Positions 45,981-54,623 of a DNA stretch of 64,000 bases are shown here, piece after piece. The translations under genes and the position numbers were made by a program. The stretch is from positions 1 to 64,000 of the forward strand of contig NZ_JAHZST010000005.1 in NCBI RefSeq assembly GCF_019457885.1, given 5' to 3'. Origin of the DNA: Shewanella nanhaiensis. GTDB taxonomy: Bacteria; Pseudomonadota; Gammaproteobacteria; Enterobacterales; Shewanellaceae. The notes under the pieces were generated by a model, which was given only the letters and a program-made list of their open reading frames with translations, searched no databases and was not told the origin of the DNA. Every line of letters begins with the position of its first letter. Positions within the stretch are counted from its first letter, which is position 1.

Positions 45981-46412
45981 TTATGCTTCGCCGTGGTTGC
46001 ACTCATCATTGGTACACACGCCATAGAGATATAAACTATGGTTGGTGAGTTTGATATTGTGCTTCATCGCGATCTCATCTTGACGAGTTTCAATAACATC
46101 ATCAGAAAATTCGATGACTTTACCGCAAGACAGACAAACCAGATGGTCATGGTGGTGCTGCGTTGCTAACTCAAATACTGCCTTACCGCTTTCGAAATGA
46201 TGGCGTGTCACAATACCTGCATCATCGAACTGGTTTAATACTCGATAGACAGTAGCTAAGCCAATCTCTTCACCTAAGTCGAGCAATCGCTTATAGAGAT
46301 CTTCGGCACTGATGTGTTGGTTTTCTGGTCCTTGCATCAGTTCTAGGATCTTGACTCGTGGTAAGGTAACTTTCAAACCCGCTTTCTTTAGCGCTTGATT
46401 TCCATCTGTCAT
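45981..46412 (-). CDS. fur: Ferric uptake regulator Fur
   Basis: A 143-residue iron-sensing repressor. The winged helix is in the N-terminal half (SAEDLYKRLLDLGEEIGLATVYRVLNQF, shown in part). The metal sites are HHHDHLVC around residues 86-93, the structural zinc pair Cys93/Cys96 (CLSC) and Cys133/Cys138 (CTNDEC). It is a single gene with its own terminator. I did not find a clear Fur box in the upstream 288 bases. Confidence 0.97.
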   Translation of the reverse strand: MTDGNQALKKAGLKVTLPRVKILELMQGPENQHISAEDLYKRLLDLGEEIGLATVYRVLNQFDDAGIVTRHHFESGKAVFELATQHHHDHLVCLSCGKVIEFSDDVIETRQDEIAMKHNIKLTNHSLYLYGVCTNDECNHGEA

Positions 46413-46700
46413 TACTTATCTCTTGATTGCAGAACCTAAGCTATTATCGGTTCATATGTGGATATTGAAATTCATTATATGTGCAGTAACAGAAAACATA
46501 AACCTTTGATCTTGCTTTATAGGACGATAAGCAAATAAAACGCAATATTCAGGCACTAATGATGATATTTGGTTCGATTTAAGCACACTTTTTGTATTGT
46601 TATTCGACCGTTATACTAATGCACAATAGCAATTGCCCTTAATTTTTGGCAGGGTATAGTGAAACCAATTAAATAATAAAGATAAAAAGAAGGACTGAAG

Positions 46701-47465
46701 ATGTATCGGCAGATTGTGATTTTAACTGGCGCAGGTATTTCCGCTGAATCGGGCCTAAGAACGTTCCGAGATCAAGATGGCCTTTGGGAGGAGCATAAGA
46801 TAGAAGATGTAGCCACGCCAGAGGGCTATGCCAGAGATCCTGAGTTAGTTGAAGCGTTTTATAACACCCGCTGGACCCAGTTACATAATGGAGATGTAGA
46901 ACCAAACGAGGGTCACCTTGCTTTGGCAAAGCTCGAGCAGGAGTTTGATGGAGAACTCTTAGTCGTAACACAGAATATAGATGATCTTCATGAAAGAGCC
47001 GGCTCTCGTCGTTTGCTTCATATGCATGGGGAGCTTTCAAAGGGACGTTGCCCTCGTTCAAGACAAACATTTATCCTAAAAGATCCCTTTGGTCCTGCTC
47101 ATACCTGTACCTGCTGTATTCCAGCTCAACGACTTCGCCCTCATGTTGTTTGGTTTGGCGAGATGCCGATAGGTCTTGATAGAATTCAACACGCACTCGA
47201 TACTTGTGATCTGTTTATCGCTATTGGAACATCTGGAACGGTTTACCCTGCGGCAGGGTTTGTGGATACGGCAAACCATCATGGTGCACAGACCATAGAA
47301 GTTAATTTGGTTGAAGCCGACCGTCATAGTCAGTTCCAGTATCACTTGCAAGGTAAGGCAAGCCAAGTTTTACCTGAGCTGGTCGATAAGATACTCAAAG
47401 GGCAAGTTATCAGTAACTCGAGTTGTGATGTAACTGAAGCATTAGTGCTGAAAAGTGCTAACTGA
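46701..47465 (+). CDS. cobB: NAD-dependent protein deacylase CobB (sirtuin)
   Basis: Removes acetyl and succinyl groups from lysines using NAD, 254 residues. It has the motifs GAGISAESGLRTFRD, TQNIDDLHERAG (Asn92, Asp94) and HMHGEL with catalytic His109. Tyr54 and Arg57 in FYNTR match the pair that favours succinyl-lysine in class III sirtuins. A zinc site can be formed by Cys117 with the CTCC group at 136-139. The stop overlaps the next start by one base. Confidence 0.94.
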   Translation: MYRQIVILTGAGISAESGLRTFRDQDGLWEEHKIEDVATPEGYARDPELVEAFYNTRWTQLHNGDVEPNEGHLALAKLEQEFDGELLVVTQNIDDLHERAGSRRLLHMHGELSKGRCPRSRQTFILKDPFGPAHTCTCCIPAQRLRPHVVWFGEMPIGLDRIQHALDTCDLFIAIGTSGTVYPAAGFVDTANHHGAQTIEVNLVEADRHSQFQYHLQGKASQVLPELVDKILKGQVISNSSCDVTEALVLKSAN

Positions 47466-47956
47466 TGCCTGATAAAGCCTATGAGGTTAACCCTGCTGTT
47501 GCCAGTGATACACAAGGTTTAGCCATCATTATGCGTGGCCTTCCCGGCAGTGGAAAATCCCATTGGGTGAATGAGTTTATTGCTCGTCAGGCTGTTGAGG
47601 TTAGAGATCGGTTTTTTACATTTGGCTATTTTTCAACTGATAGCCTGTTTTACCGTGACGGCGTATATCAATTTGATGTTAAGCGTTTATCTGAGTATCA
47701 CCAGCGAAACTTAACGGGGTTTATCCAAGCACTTTCTGCTGGGGAGCCAATCGTTATCTGCGATAATACTAACTTAACAAGGTGGGAGTCGATGGCCTAT
47801 GAAGCCGCGGCTAAAGCACTAGGCTTTCAAGTGCGTTATGTGTTAATGGGCGATCCAAAAGACAGTGCTCATCAAGCGGTGTGCGCCAAGCGAAACAGTC
47901 ATGGTGTGCCGTTAGCACAGATTATAAAAATGGCGAATTCGTTCGAAGAGTTTTAG
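47465..47956 (+). CDS. P-loop ATPase/kinase of the N4BP2-like type
   Basis: A 163-residue protein with Walker A GLPGSGKS (residues 25-32), a strand FGYFSTDSLF and ICDNTNLTRWESMAY (around 99-113). The combination is typical of small AAA_33/polynucleotide-kinase-like enzymes. Substrate is unknown and could be a nucleic acid end or a small metabolite. Translationally coupled to cobB (TGATG-type overlap), which suggests a joint role in protein or RNA modification; this is inference. Confidence 0.72.
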   Translation: MPDKAYEVNPAVASDTQGLAIIMRGLPGSGKSHWVNEFIARQAVEVRDRFFTFGYFSTDSLFYRDGVYQFDVKRLSEYHQRNLTGFIQALSAGEPIVICDNTNLTRWESMAYEAAAKALGFQVRYVLMGDPKDSAHQAVCAKRNSHGVPLAQIIKMANSFEEF

Positions 47957-48311
47957 TCTGCCAAATAGCTTCCTGTTACTTCTACTTTAAATATCTCCTT
48001 TAAAACCCACCTTGATAATGGCGACAAAAGTGATTCGAGCTCTAATCACTTTTTGTCGCTTCTTCCAGACTCGACTTCATTTTCATTAAGTGAATAAAAT
48101 TTGCTCTATGACTCGTTAATGTTTGTCTAGGTGAATGATATTCAGATTAATCCCTCTGAAAGCATATGATTATGGAGCGGTGAATGATGCTAGATAGATA
48201 CTTTGAATAAAATGATATGTCAGTGTTAATCTCTGGTAAACTAACTTGTGCACTAATGGTTACTTGTGTAGTGTGTTGGTTACATATTCACCGCTTTAAA
48301 TTGGGAACTCT
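47957..48311. other. Gap between the cobB pair and the betaine transporter; long hairpin
   Basis: The main structure is a 39-base hairpin at 48021-48059. GCGACAAAAGTGATT pairs with its inverse (one bulged base) around a CGAGCTCT centre. It may terminate the cobB transcript, although no T run follows. No gene is visible. The promoter of the transporter operon should lie in the 3' part. Confidence 0.5.
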
Positions 48312-49316
48312 ATGAGAAATATCATTTTAGCCGCTGGCTTACTAGGTAGCATTTTTACACAACAGGTATCGGCTGAAGGTGAGTGCGGTAAGGTGACCAT
48401 TGCCGATATGAATTGGAGCTCAGCGTCACTGATTGCTAATGTTGATCGCTTCATTCTTGAACATGGTTATGGTTGTGAGGCTGAATTGCTTCCCGGCGAC
48501 ACTATGCCAACCAGTACCTCAATGATAGAGAAAGGTGAGCCAGATATTGCCCCAGAGATGTGGAGTAATAGTGTAAAAGAGCTCATTGAAAAAGCGGTAA
48601 GTGAAAAGCGTTTAGTGATTGCGGGACAATCTCTCTCTGATGGTGGTGAAGAGGGGTTCTGGGTTCCTCAATATATGGTTGATAAAGACCCGAGTTTACA
48701 AACCATTGCTGGGGTTATTGCCAACGTCAAATCCTTTAAACACCCTGAAGATCCAGAGCGAGGGGCTTTTTATGGCTGTCCTGCTGGGTGGGGGTGTCAA
48801 TTGTCAGCAGAAAATCTTTATCGTGCACTTAATTTGAGTCATGCAGGCTTTGATCTCATCGATCCTGGTTCAGGTGCTGGTTTGGCGGGATCCATTGCTC
48901 GAGCGTATGAGCGGGAGAAACCTTGGTTTGGTTATTACTGGGCGCCAACAGCGGTATTAGGTAAGTACAAAATGGTCAAAGTCGATTTTGGAACCGGTGT
49001 TGATGTTGAGCATTTTAAAGCGTGTACCTCTCAAGCTGAGTGTGCAGCTCCTAAAGTGACCATGTATCCAAAGGCGCTCGTTCAAACCATCACTACATCT
49101 GATTTCACTAAAAAATCGGTTCAGGGGTTTGACTACCTCAGCAAACGCGCTTTTACCAACGATCAGATGAATGGTCTACTGGCTTGGATGGAAGATAATC
49201 AGGCTGATGGCGATATTGCTGCTGAATATTTTCTAACAAATTATGAAGATATATGGACACAGTGGGTTGCTGCTGACGTTGCTGCCAAAGTGAAACAAGC
49301 CATTAAGAGCCGATAA
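48312..49316 (+). CDS. Glycine betaine/choline-type ABC transporter substrate-binding protein
   Basis: A periplasmic binding protein of the OpuAC/ProX family, 334 residues, with a 21-residue signal peptide ending in VSA. The mature protein has several tryptophans suited to an aromatic box for a quaternary ammonium group (MNWSSAS, PEMWSNS, FGYYWAP), plus two cysteine pairs (YGCPAGWGC and KACTSQAEC) that may form disulfides. It is first of four genes: binding protein, permease, ATPase and a porin candidate. Confidence 0.88.
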   Translation: MRNIILAAGLLGSIFTQQVSAEGECGKVTIADMNWSSASLIANVDRFILEHGYGCEAELLPGDTMPTSTSMIEKGEPDIAPEMWSNSVKELIEKAVSEKRLVIAGQSLSDGGEEGFWVPQYMVDKDPSLQTIAGVIANVKSFKHPEDPERGAFYGCPAGWGCQLSAENLYRALNLSHAGFDLIDPGSGAGLAGSIARAYEREKPWFGYYWAPTAVLGKYKMVKVDFGTGVDVEHFKACTSQAECAAPKVTMYPKALVQTITTSDFTKKSVQGFDYLSKRAFTNDQMNGLLAWMEDNQADGDIAAEYFLTNYEDIWTQWVAADVAAKVKQAIKSR

Positions 49317-49384
49317 GTCGTTAATGCGAGATCACTGATCTCGCAGCCTCCCTTTGCATAGACATAAACACAATAGAGGTACTT

Positions 49385-50281
49385 ATGGCCGATTCTTGGC
49401 TGAGCAAATTTCCTAAGATGGATCGTGCCGATCTGCTGGAGATACGAAAGTCATTAGACGGTGCTTTTCGTGATTTTTCCCGTGAATATGGTGATGAAAT
49501 AGAGTCCTTTTTTAGTCCGTTACTTGATTTTTTGATCTGGTTTGAAAAGCTATTAGTGCAATCTCCATGGTGGGCGGTGTTAATCGTTATTACTGCGATG
49601 GTGTATCTTGCCAGTCGCTCCTGGAAACTATCCTTAGGTGTGGTTGTGTCGTTTCTGCTTATCGGTTATTTCGGTATGTGGGAGGATACGATGCGCACGT
49701 TAAGTATTATCACTGTTTGTACGCTTTTGGCCATTATATTGGGCGTCCCTATCGGGATCTTTATGGCGCGTAGCGACCGAACACAATCTGCCGTCACCCC
49801 CATTTTAGATGTCATGCAGACCATGCCTGCGTTTGTCTACCTTATACCTGTGGTGATGTTGCTTGGGATCGGCAAAGTGCCTGGCGTGATTGCCGTGGTT
49901 ATCTATGCAATCCCACCAGTTATTCGTCTTACCAACTTAGGGATCAGACTTGTCGACAAAGAGGTTCTTGAAGCCGCGACGGCCTACGGAGCCAATAAGA
50001 TGCAGCGCTTGTTAGGCGTACAACTGCCCCTTGCTGCACCAACGATTATGGCTGGGATTAATCAAACCATTATGATGGCGTTGGGGATGGTAGTGATTGC
50101 GTCGATGATTGGTGTAAAGGGACTAGGCCAGCCTGTACTTAAATCTATTACTAATCAGTACTTTACTTTAGGGCTTTTCAATGGTTTAGCCATTGTTGCG
50201 TTAGCTATCATTTTCGACAGAGCCTCTCAAGCATACGCTAAGCGTTCTCAGAAGCATTTGCAGGATGGTCATAATGTCTAA
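49385..50281 (+). CDS. Glycine betaine-type ABC transporter permease (ProW-like)
   Basis: An inner-membrane permease of 298 residues with a charged, cytoplasmic N-terminal region of about 55 residues and about six to seven membrane helices. The coupling motif EAATAYGANKMQRLLGVQLPLAAPTI (around 200-225, shown in part) is the EAA loop of binding-protein-dependent permeases. The start is an ATG at 49385. The end overlaps the ATPase gene by 8 bases. Confidence 0.9.
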   Translation: MADSWLSKFPKMDRADLLEIRKSLDGAFRDFSREYGDEIESFFSPLLDFLIWFEKLLVQSPWWAVLIVITAMVYLASRSWKLSLGVVVSFLLIGYFGMWEDTMRTLSIITVCTLLAIILGVPIGIFMARSDRTQSAVTPILDVMQTMPAFVYLIPVVMLLGIGKVPGVIAVVIYAIPPVIRLTNLGIRLVDKEVLEAATAYGANKMQRLLGVQLPLAAPTIMAGINQTIMMALGMVVIASMIGVKGLGQPVLKSITNQYFTLGLFNGLAIVALAIIFDRASQAYAKRSQKHLQDGHNV

Positions 50282-51515
50282 CGAAGTAAAGATAGAGCCG
50301 CTTATTGAGATTAAAGATCTCTACAAGGTTTTTGGAAAAAAGCCTGCGAGTGTGATGCCCATGGTTCGAGAGGGATTATCTAAAGATGACATCTTGGCTC
50401 AAACGGGTCACACAGTAGGTTTAAAAGCGATAAACCTTGATGTTTATAAAGGTGAAATTTTCGTCATTATGGGCTTGTCAGGCTCAGGTAAGTCCACATT
50501 AATCCGCCATTTCAATCGCCTGATCGATCCCACTGAGGGGCAGATATTGGTCGAGGGAACGGATGTGATGAAATTAAATACCAAGGAGCTGGAAACATTT
50601 CGCCGTAAAAAGATGGCGATGGTTTTTCAACGCTTTGGTTTGATGCCCCATAGAAACGTTCAGGACAATGTGGCTTATGGGCTAAGTGTTCAAGGAGTTG
50701 ATAAAGCCACCAGAGTTGATAAAGCAAACAAGTGGCTAGAGACCGTGGGACTTGCGGGTTATGAGAAGCAGTATCCATCGCAGCTTTCTGGCGGTCAGCA
50801 GCAACGTGTCGGCCTTGCAAGGGCCTTGTGTACGGATGCGGAAATCTTGTTGATGGATGAAGCTTTTTCCGCACTTGATCCCTTGATCCGCAGCGAGATG
50901 CAAGATCAATTGGTTGAGCTGCAAAAAGAGCTAAATAAAACCATTATCTTCATTACTCACGACTTAGATGAAGCCCTGAGAATTGGTGATCGCATCGCAA
51001 TTTTAAAAGATGGCGATCTTATTCAACTTGGGGAGCCCGTCGATATTTTGCTTAATCCTGCCGATGACTATGTTGAAGCTTTTGTTAAAGACGTGAACCG
51101 AGCACGGGCATTAACAGTAGATACTGTGATGAAGCCACCGGCTTACCGTTTGACTGCAGAGACAATAGGTGAAGCACTCAAAGAGATGAGACAGAACTCA
51201 GCCGATTACGCCTACTACATGACCGAAGAGGGATTTCAGGGAGTGGTCTGCGAGAAAGCGCTTGAGAGTGCTGCGGAAGATAACGCAGCCGCGCCAATGG
51301 ATGAGTTTAAAGTGGAAGAGATGAGTGTGCTCTCACCGGATGCGCCGCTAGAAAGTATTATTCCTGCCACGATGAAGTCAGATTTTCCAATGCCAGTTGT
51401 GGATGATGATGGTGATCTACAAGGCCTCCTCTCAAGAGAAGATCTGGCAGAGGTACTGTCGGATTTTTACAAAGATGAAAAAGATGAAGTAGTCACTGAA
51501 TCTAAAACAGATTAA
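50274..51515 (+). CDS. Quaternary-amine ABC transporter ATPase with CBS domains (ProV-like)
   Basis: 413 residues. The N-terminal ATPase has Walker A GLSGSGKST (near 68), the signature LSGGQQQR, Walker B ILLMDEAFSALD and H-loop ITHDLDEAL. The C-terminal 110 residues are a CBS pair (ending in MPVVDDDGDLQGLLSREDLAEV), the ionic-strength sensor of OpuA/ProV systems. An ATG nine bases upstream (50265) is in frame, but 50274 has AGGA at a better distance. Confidence 0.92.
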   Translation: MSNEVKIEPLIEIKDLYKVFGKKPASVMPMVREGLSKDDILAQTGHTVGLKAINLDVYKGEIFVIMGLSGSGKSTLIRHFNRLIDPTEGQILVEGTDVMKLNTKELETFRRKKMAMVFQRFGLMPHRNVQDNVAYGLSVQGVDKATRVDKANKWLETVGLAGYEKQYPSQLSGGQQQRVGLARALCTDAEILLMDEAFSALDPLIRSEMQDQLVELQKELNKTIIFITHDLDEALRIGDRIAILKDGDLIQLGEPVDILLNPADDYVEAFVKDVNRARALTVDTVMKPPAYRLTAETIGEALKEMRQNSADYAYYMTEEGFQGVVCEKALESAAEDNAAAPMDEFKVEEMSVLSPDAPLESIIPATMKSDFPMPVVDDDGDLQGLLSREDLAEVLSDFYKDEKDEVVTESKTD

Positions 51516-51543
51516 AAACAATGATAAGCAATAAGGATAAATG

Positions 51544-52764
51544 ATGATCCGCAAGACACTATTAGCCTCTTGCATCGCAATGATGTTAAATGCTAGCGCA
51601 AATGGCGCCACGGTTGATGAAGAGATCGCGGCGCTTAAAGCTCGAATCGATCAACTGGAGTCAGAGAAAGCATCTCCTAAGAGTGAGGTTGAGGAGAAAA
51701 AGGATAACTCTATTAAGTTTGGTGGAGCCGCACGTTTCCAATATACCTATACCGATTATGACGAGAAGAATGAAGACCGCGGTGGCGATCTCGATTTTGA
51801 CCTTTTCCGTATCGATGTTGATGGCAATGTGGGAGACGTTCTCTTCTCGGCGCAGTATCGCTGGTTTCAGTATATGAACGTGATTCATCATGCTTGGGTG
51901 GGTTATGATTTTGATGAGAATCAACAGGGGAAGATCGGTGTTACTCAAGTCCCATTTGGTATTTTGACCTATGCATCGAACAGCTACTTCTTTAGCTCTA
52001 ACTTCTACCTGGGACTCGAAGATGATTACGATCTGGGTCTGAATTACACCTATAAAAGTGATGCAAATCGACTGGATTTAGCCTTTTATAAAAATGATGA
52101 GTTAGGTGGTCTGGATGGTTATGTCTCTGATCGCAGTGATCGTTATGCCTACGATGTCGTGGGAGTTCGCTTGGATGGAGAGGGGATCTATGATGTTCCT
52201 ACTCTAGAAGCGGGAGAAACCAACACTTTTAATGCCCGTTATGTGCATAACTTTGTGTTTGATGATGTGTTGCTTGAACTTGGTATGTCAGCGCAAGCTG
52301 GTCAGTTAGAGATTGCCAGTGATCAAGATGGCGATCACTTCTCTGGTGCTGTGCATGGTGTGGTTAACTATGATCGCTGGAACCTTAAGCTTCAATATAC
52401 CGGCTATGAGTATGATGTTGATGGTATGGATGTTGAACAGATGGTGGTCGGTGCCTATGGTTTTTATGACTCTATCCCTGCAGAAGCCAGTAGCTATATC
52501 GCTAACATAGCTTATAGTTTGCCTGTGAAGATCGGCCCAATTTCAAATCTCACCTTTTACAACGACTACTCGCTTGTCACCGATAAGTCAGCGGATCTGG
52601 AAGACACCTTTATGAATGTCACTGGTGTTGCCATTACTGCTGGTGGTCTCTACACCTATGTAGATTTTGTTGTTGCTGAAAACCAGCCGTTTATTGGTGG
52701 TTCAATGGTAGGTAATGGGGAAGTGAATAAGCGCGTTAACATCAACTTCGGCTATTATTTCTAA
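51544..52764 (+). CDS. Outer-membrane porin-like protein in the betaine transporter operon
   Basis: A 406-residue exported protein. A signal peptide (about 22 residues, ending ANGA) is followed by a short coiled coil (VDEEIAALKARIDQLESEK) and a long alternating beta region rich in aromatic and Asp residues, ending in phenylalanine (NINFGYYF), the usual signal for outer-membrane barrel assembly. It lies 28 bases after the ATPase gene, so it is probably co-transcribed and supplies the outer-membrane step of uptake. ATGs at 51541 and 51544 are both possible. The spacing to AAGGA favours the second. Confidence 0.78.
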   Translation: MIRKTLLASCIAMMLNASANGATVDEEIAALKARIDQLESEKASPKSEVEEKKDNSIKFGGAARFQYTYTDYDEKNEDRGGDLDFDLFRIDVDGNVGDVLFSAQYRWFQYMNVIHHAWVGYDFDENQQGKIGVTQVPFGILTYASNSYFFSSNFYLGLEDDYDLGLNYTYKSDANRLDLAFYKNDELGGLDGYVSDRSDRYAYDVVGVRLDGEGIYDVPTLEAGETNTFNARYVHNFVFDDVLLELGMSAQAGQLEIASDQDGDHFSGAVHGVVNYDRWNLKLQYTGYEYDVDGMDVEQMVVGAYGFYDSIPAEASSYIANIAYSLPVKIGPISNLTFYNDYSLVTDKSADLEDTFMNVTGVAITAGGLYTYVDFVVAENQPFIGGSMVGNGEVNKRVNINFGYYF

Positions 52765-52802
52765 TAACAGTTTGAAATAACAAAAATTAAGCTATTCATT
52801 AT

Positions 52803-52842
52803 ACAAGGTGAGTGCAGGCTATTGCGGTACTCACCTTGTTTG
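52803..52842 (+). terminator. Terminator after the porin gene
   Basis: ACAAGGTGAGT (52803-52813) pairs with ACTCACCTTGT (52829-52839) around a 15-base loop, followed by TTTG. It ends the betaine operon and overlaps the end of the decayed GNAT gene on the other strand. Confidence 0.78.
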
Positions 52843-53323
52843 TAGATGATGTAAGATTTTATCATTGAGCTCATTTATCAAGGCACTGGTTTTGGGGAGT
52901 TTGATATCCAAAGCGACCCAGCCATCAGTCCCCATAATATCGAATGTTGAGATGAACAGTTTGGCACCTGTCACTGTTGGCGTGTTCGGTGCCCACTGGC
53001 CAGTTGCTCTGATTATTCCCAAAGGGGTGTCAAGCCGAGTGATGGTAAACGCGATGGGGGGATTGTTTAAATTCACCTCTCTTATCCTTGTTAATAAAGC
53101 CAAAGCCGAGCAAAGTGCTCCGTTTATCTTCACTGATATCTTCGGCGACAATGGCGTGTAAGTTGATCAATATCTCTGCAAAGTTACTTGGTATAGGGGA
53201 GGCCGCCCACTGCTTTACCACCTCTTTTGGATAGTGGCTTAAGCAAGCTTGGCTGATAGCCTTGGTTCTTAATGTCCAAATATCGCAAGTATCGGCTATT
53301 GTGACGGCTCTAATATTAATCAT
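52831..53323 (-). pseudogene. Decayed GNAT acetyltransferase
   Basis: The first 97 codons (53323 to 53030) read MINIRAVTIADTCDIWTLRTK through LLGFGFINKDK and match the N-terminal half of the intact GNAT protein at 32141. They then stop before the acetyl-CoA loop. A second leftward frame (53151 to 52831) overlaps and continues to 52831, but its translation (for example IIRATGQWAPNTP) has no Q/R-x-x-G-x-G loop. The simplest reading is a frameshifted and degenerated gene. It is also possible that only an unfamiliar small protein is encoded. Confidence 0.5.
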
Positions 53324-53338
53324 CTTGTCCTTTTAAGA

Positions 53339-53830
53339 TTATTGGGCTAACCTTGCCATAAGGTGGCTATCGACATACTCACCATCTCTGAAGGCGTAGT
53401 TTTTTGCTGTCCCCTCTATCACGAAACCTGCTTTTTTATAGAGTGCAATGGCTGCGGGATTGTCTGTATACACCTCAAGTTCAACGCGTTTCAGTGCGAG
53501 CCAGTTGTCAGCAAGATCAAGTATCGCTTCTAATAATTGTGTGCCTATTCCCTGATTCTGCAGTTGATGGCTAACAGACATACCAATATTGGCCACGTGT
53601 TTCCTACGCGGATTGTCCATTATTATCATGCCAATTTGACCCACAATCTGGTTATCAATAAGGGCAACTAAGTTATAGTGATCTTTACCCATATTAGCGA
53701 GTCTGGCCTGCCAGTTTGATAGTGATGGGTAGGGGAGTTGCAACGTACCTGAGTAGCAGGAAGGTTGGGTATACAGTGATTGTACTCCCTCAAAATCGCT
53801 AGGTTCAGTGTGCCTTATTGTGACATCCAT
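53339..53830 (-). CDS. YhhY-like N-acetyltransferase
   Basis: A 163-residue GNAT enzyme that resembles E. coli YhhY (an L-amino-acid N-acyltransferase) throughout, as recalled: IRHTEPSDFEGVQSLYTQP at the start, NPRRKHVANIGM in the middle, the acetyl-CoA loop LQNQGIGTQLL (around 92-102), VELEVYTDNPAAIALYKKAGF and the ending FRDGEYVDSHLMARL. The frame is intact. It lies 15 bases upstream of the decayed GNAT gene on the same strand. Confidence 0.82.
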   Translation of the reverse strand: MDVTIRHTEPSDFEGVQSLYTQPSCYSGTLQLPYPSLSNWQARLANMGKDHYNLVALIDNQIVGQIGMIIMDNPRRKHVANIGMSVSHQLQNQGIGTQLLEAILDLADNWLALKRVELEVYTDNPAAIALYKKAGFVIEGTAKNYAFRDGEYVDSHLMARLAQ

Positions 53831-54021
53831 TTTTGTTTCAGCTCCTTTATTTTCTGTTAGGTTTATATCTATCTTATTAATGTATATAAAGTTAATTTCA
53901 ATTACGAATGTTTTATCACTAAAATTAAGTGATTGGAAGCTATCATCCAGTGAAGGGGCGATAGGCTAAATCTGTTTGGTGTTGATTCAATTTAATCGTT
54001 GATGATTACTACTGATTGCTT

Positions 54022-54408
54022 TTATGGCCACTCATTAACATTTTCAGCGGTTGTGAAGTCTGTTCGCTGTGGGTTAACAACACAGAATCTATGCCCTGTA
54101 GGCGCTAGCATCACGACCCAGCGAGGAAACTTTTCAGCAATCACAGCGCCTAGCTTCTCAAGTCGAGCAATTTCCGCATTGATATCATCGGTCTCGATAT
54201 CCAGATGAACTCTGCTTTCGTGGTTCACTTTTTGAATCAGCACTTGCGGTTGATTGTTACAGGTTTCCAGATGCGCATACTTATTAGACCAATCCTCGGT
54301 AGAGGAGATGCACATTAAACCTAGGGCATTTTCCCAAAACTGATTGGCGACTTCGATATCATCAACTTGACTGTCTATCACTAGGGCGGCTAATCGACTC
54401 TTATGCAT
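54022..54408 (-). CDS. VOC-family (glyoxalase-fold) protein
   Basis: A 128-residue single-domain vicinal-oxygen-chelate protein. The pattern AALVIDSQVDDIEVANQFWENALGL (shown in part at the start), RVHLDIETDDINAEIARLEKLGA and the end APTGHRFCVVNPQ is standard. A metal-binding His is visible in VHLDIE. Activity is unknown. The VOC fold covers glyoxalases, dioxygenases and antibiotic-binding proteins. Confidence 0.82.
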   Translation of the reverse strand: MHKSRLAALVIDSQVDDIEVANQFWENALGLMCISSTEDWSNKYAHLETCNNQPQVLIQKVNHESRVHLDIETDDINAEIARLEKLGAVIAEKFPRWVVMLAPTGHRFCVVNPQRTDFTTAENVNEWP

Positions 54409-54431
54409 ATTGTGGTCCTCTATCTAGTTGA

Positions 54432-54482
54432 GCTATACCAGAGTTTTTCGCCCGGAATTAGAGGGGAAAATTCTGGTATAGC
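54432..54482. repeat. 10-bp inverted repeat with 31-base spacer
   Basis: GCTATACCAG (54432-54441) is exactly inverted at 54473-54482 (CTGGTATAGC), and further partial pairing (GTTTTT with AAAATT) extends inward. It lies upstream of the VOC gene. It could be a long hairpin or an insertion remnant. Confidence 0.55.
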
Positions 54483-54576
54483 ACTCGTTCTAACTTGATT
54501 ATTTTAAGGGAAATAGTCAAGAGAAAGGGTGAAAGGACAGGAAGGGGGATTTGGAGGAGAGCTGCTGTAGGTAAAG

Positions 54577-54604
54577 GGTCACTATATAAACAGCTATAGT
54601 GACC
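54577..54604 (-). terminator. Hairpin after codA
   Basis: GGTCACTATA (54577-54586) pairs perfectly with TATAGTGACC (54595-54604). It lies 20 bases beyond the codA stop in the direction of transcription. No long T run follows. Confidence 0.55.
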
Positions 54605-54623
54605 ACAGTGTCAAAGCTGAATA

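Noticed and set aside
52865-53161. Rightward 98-codon ORF over the decayed GNAT gene
   Set aside because: No ribosome binding site or recognisable features. Interpreted as a shadow of the degenerate leftward gene.
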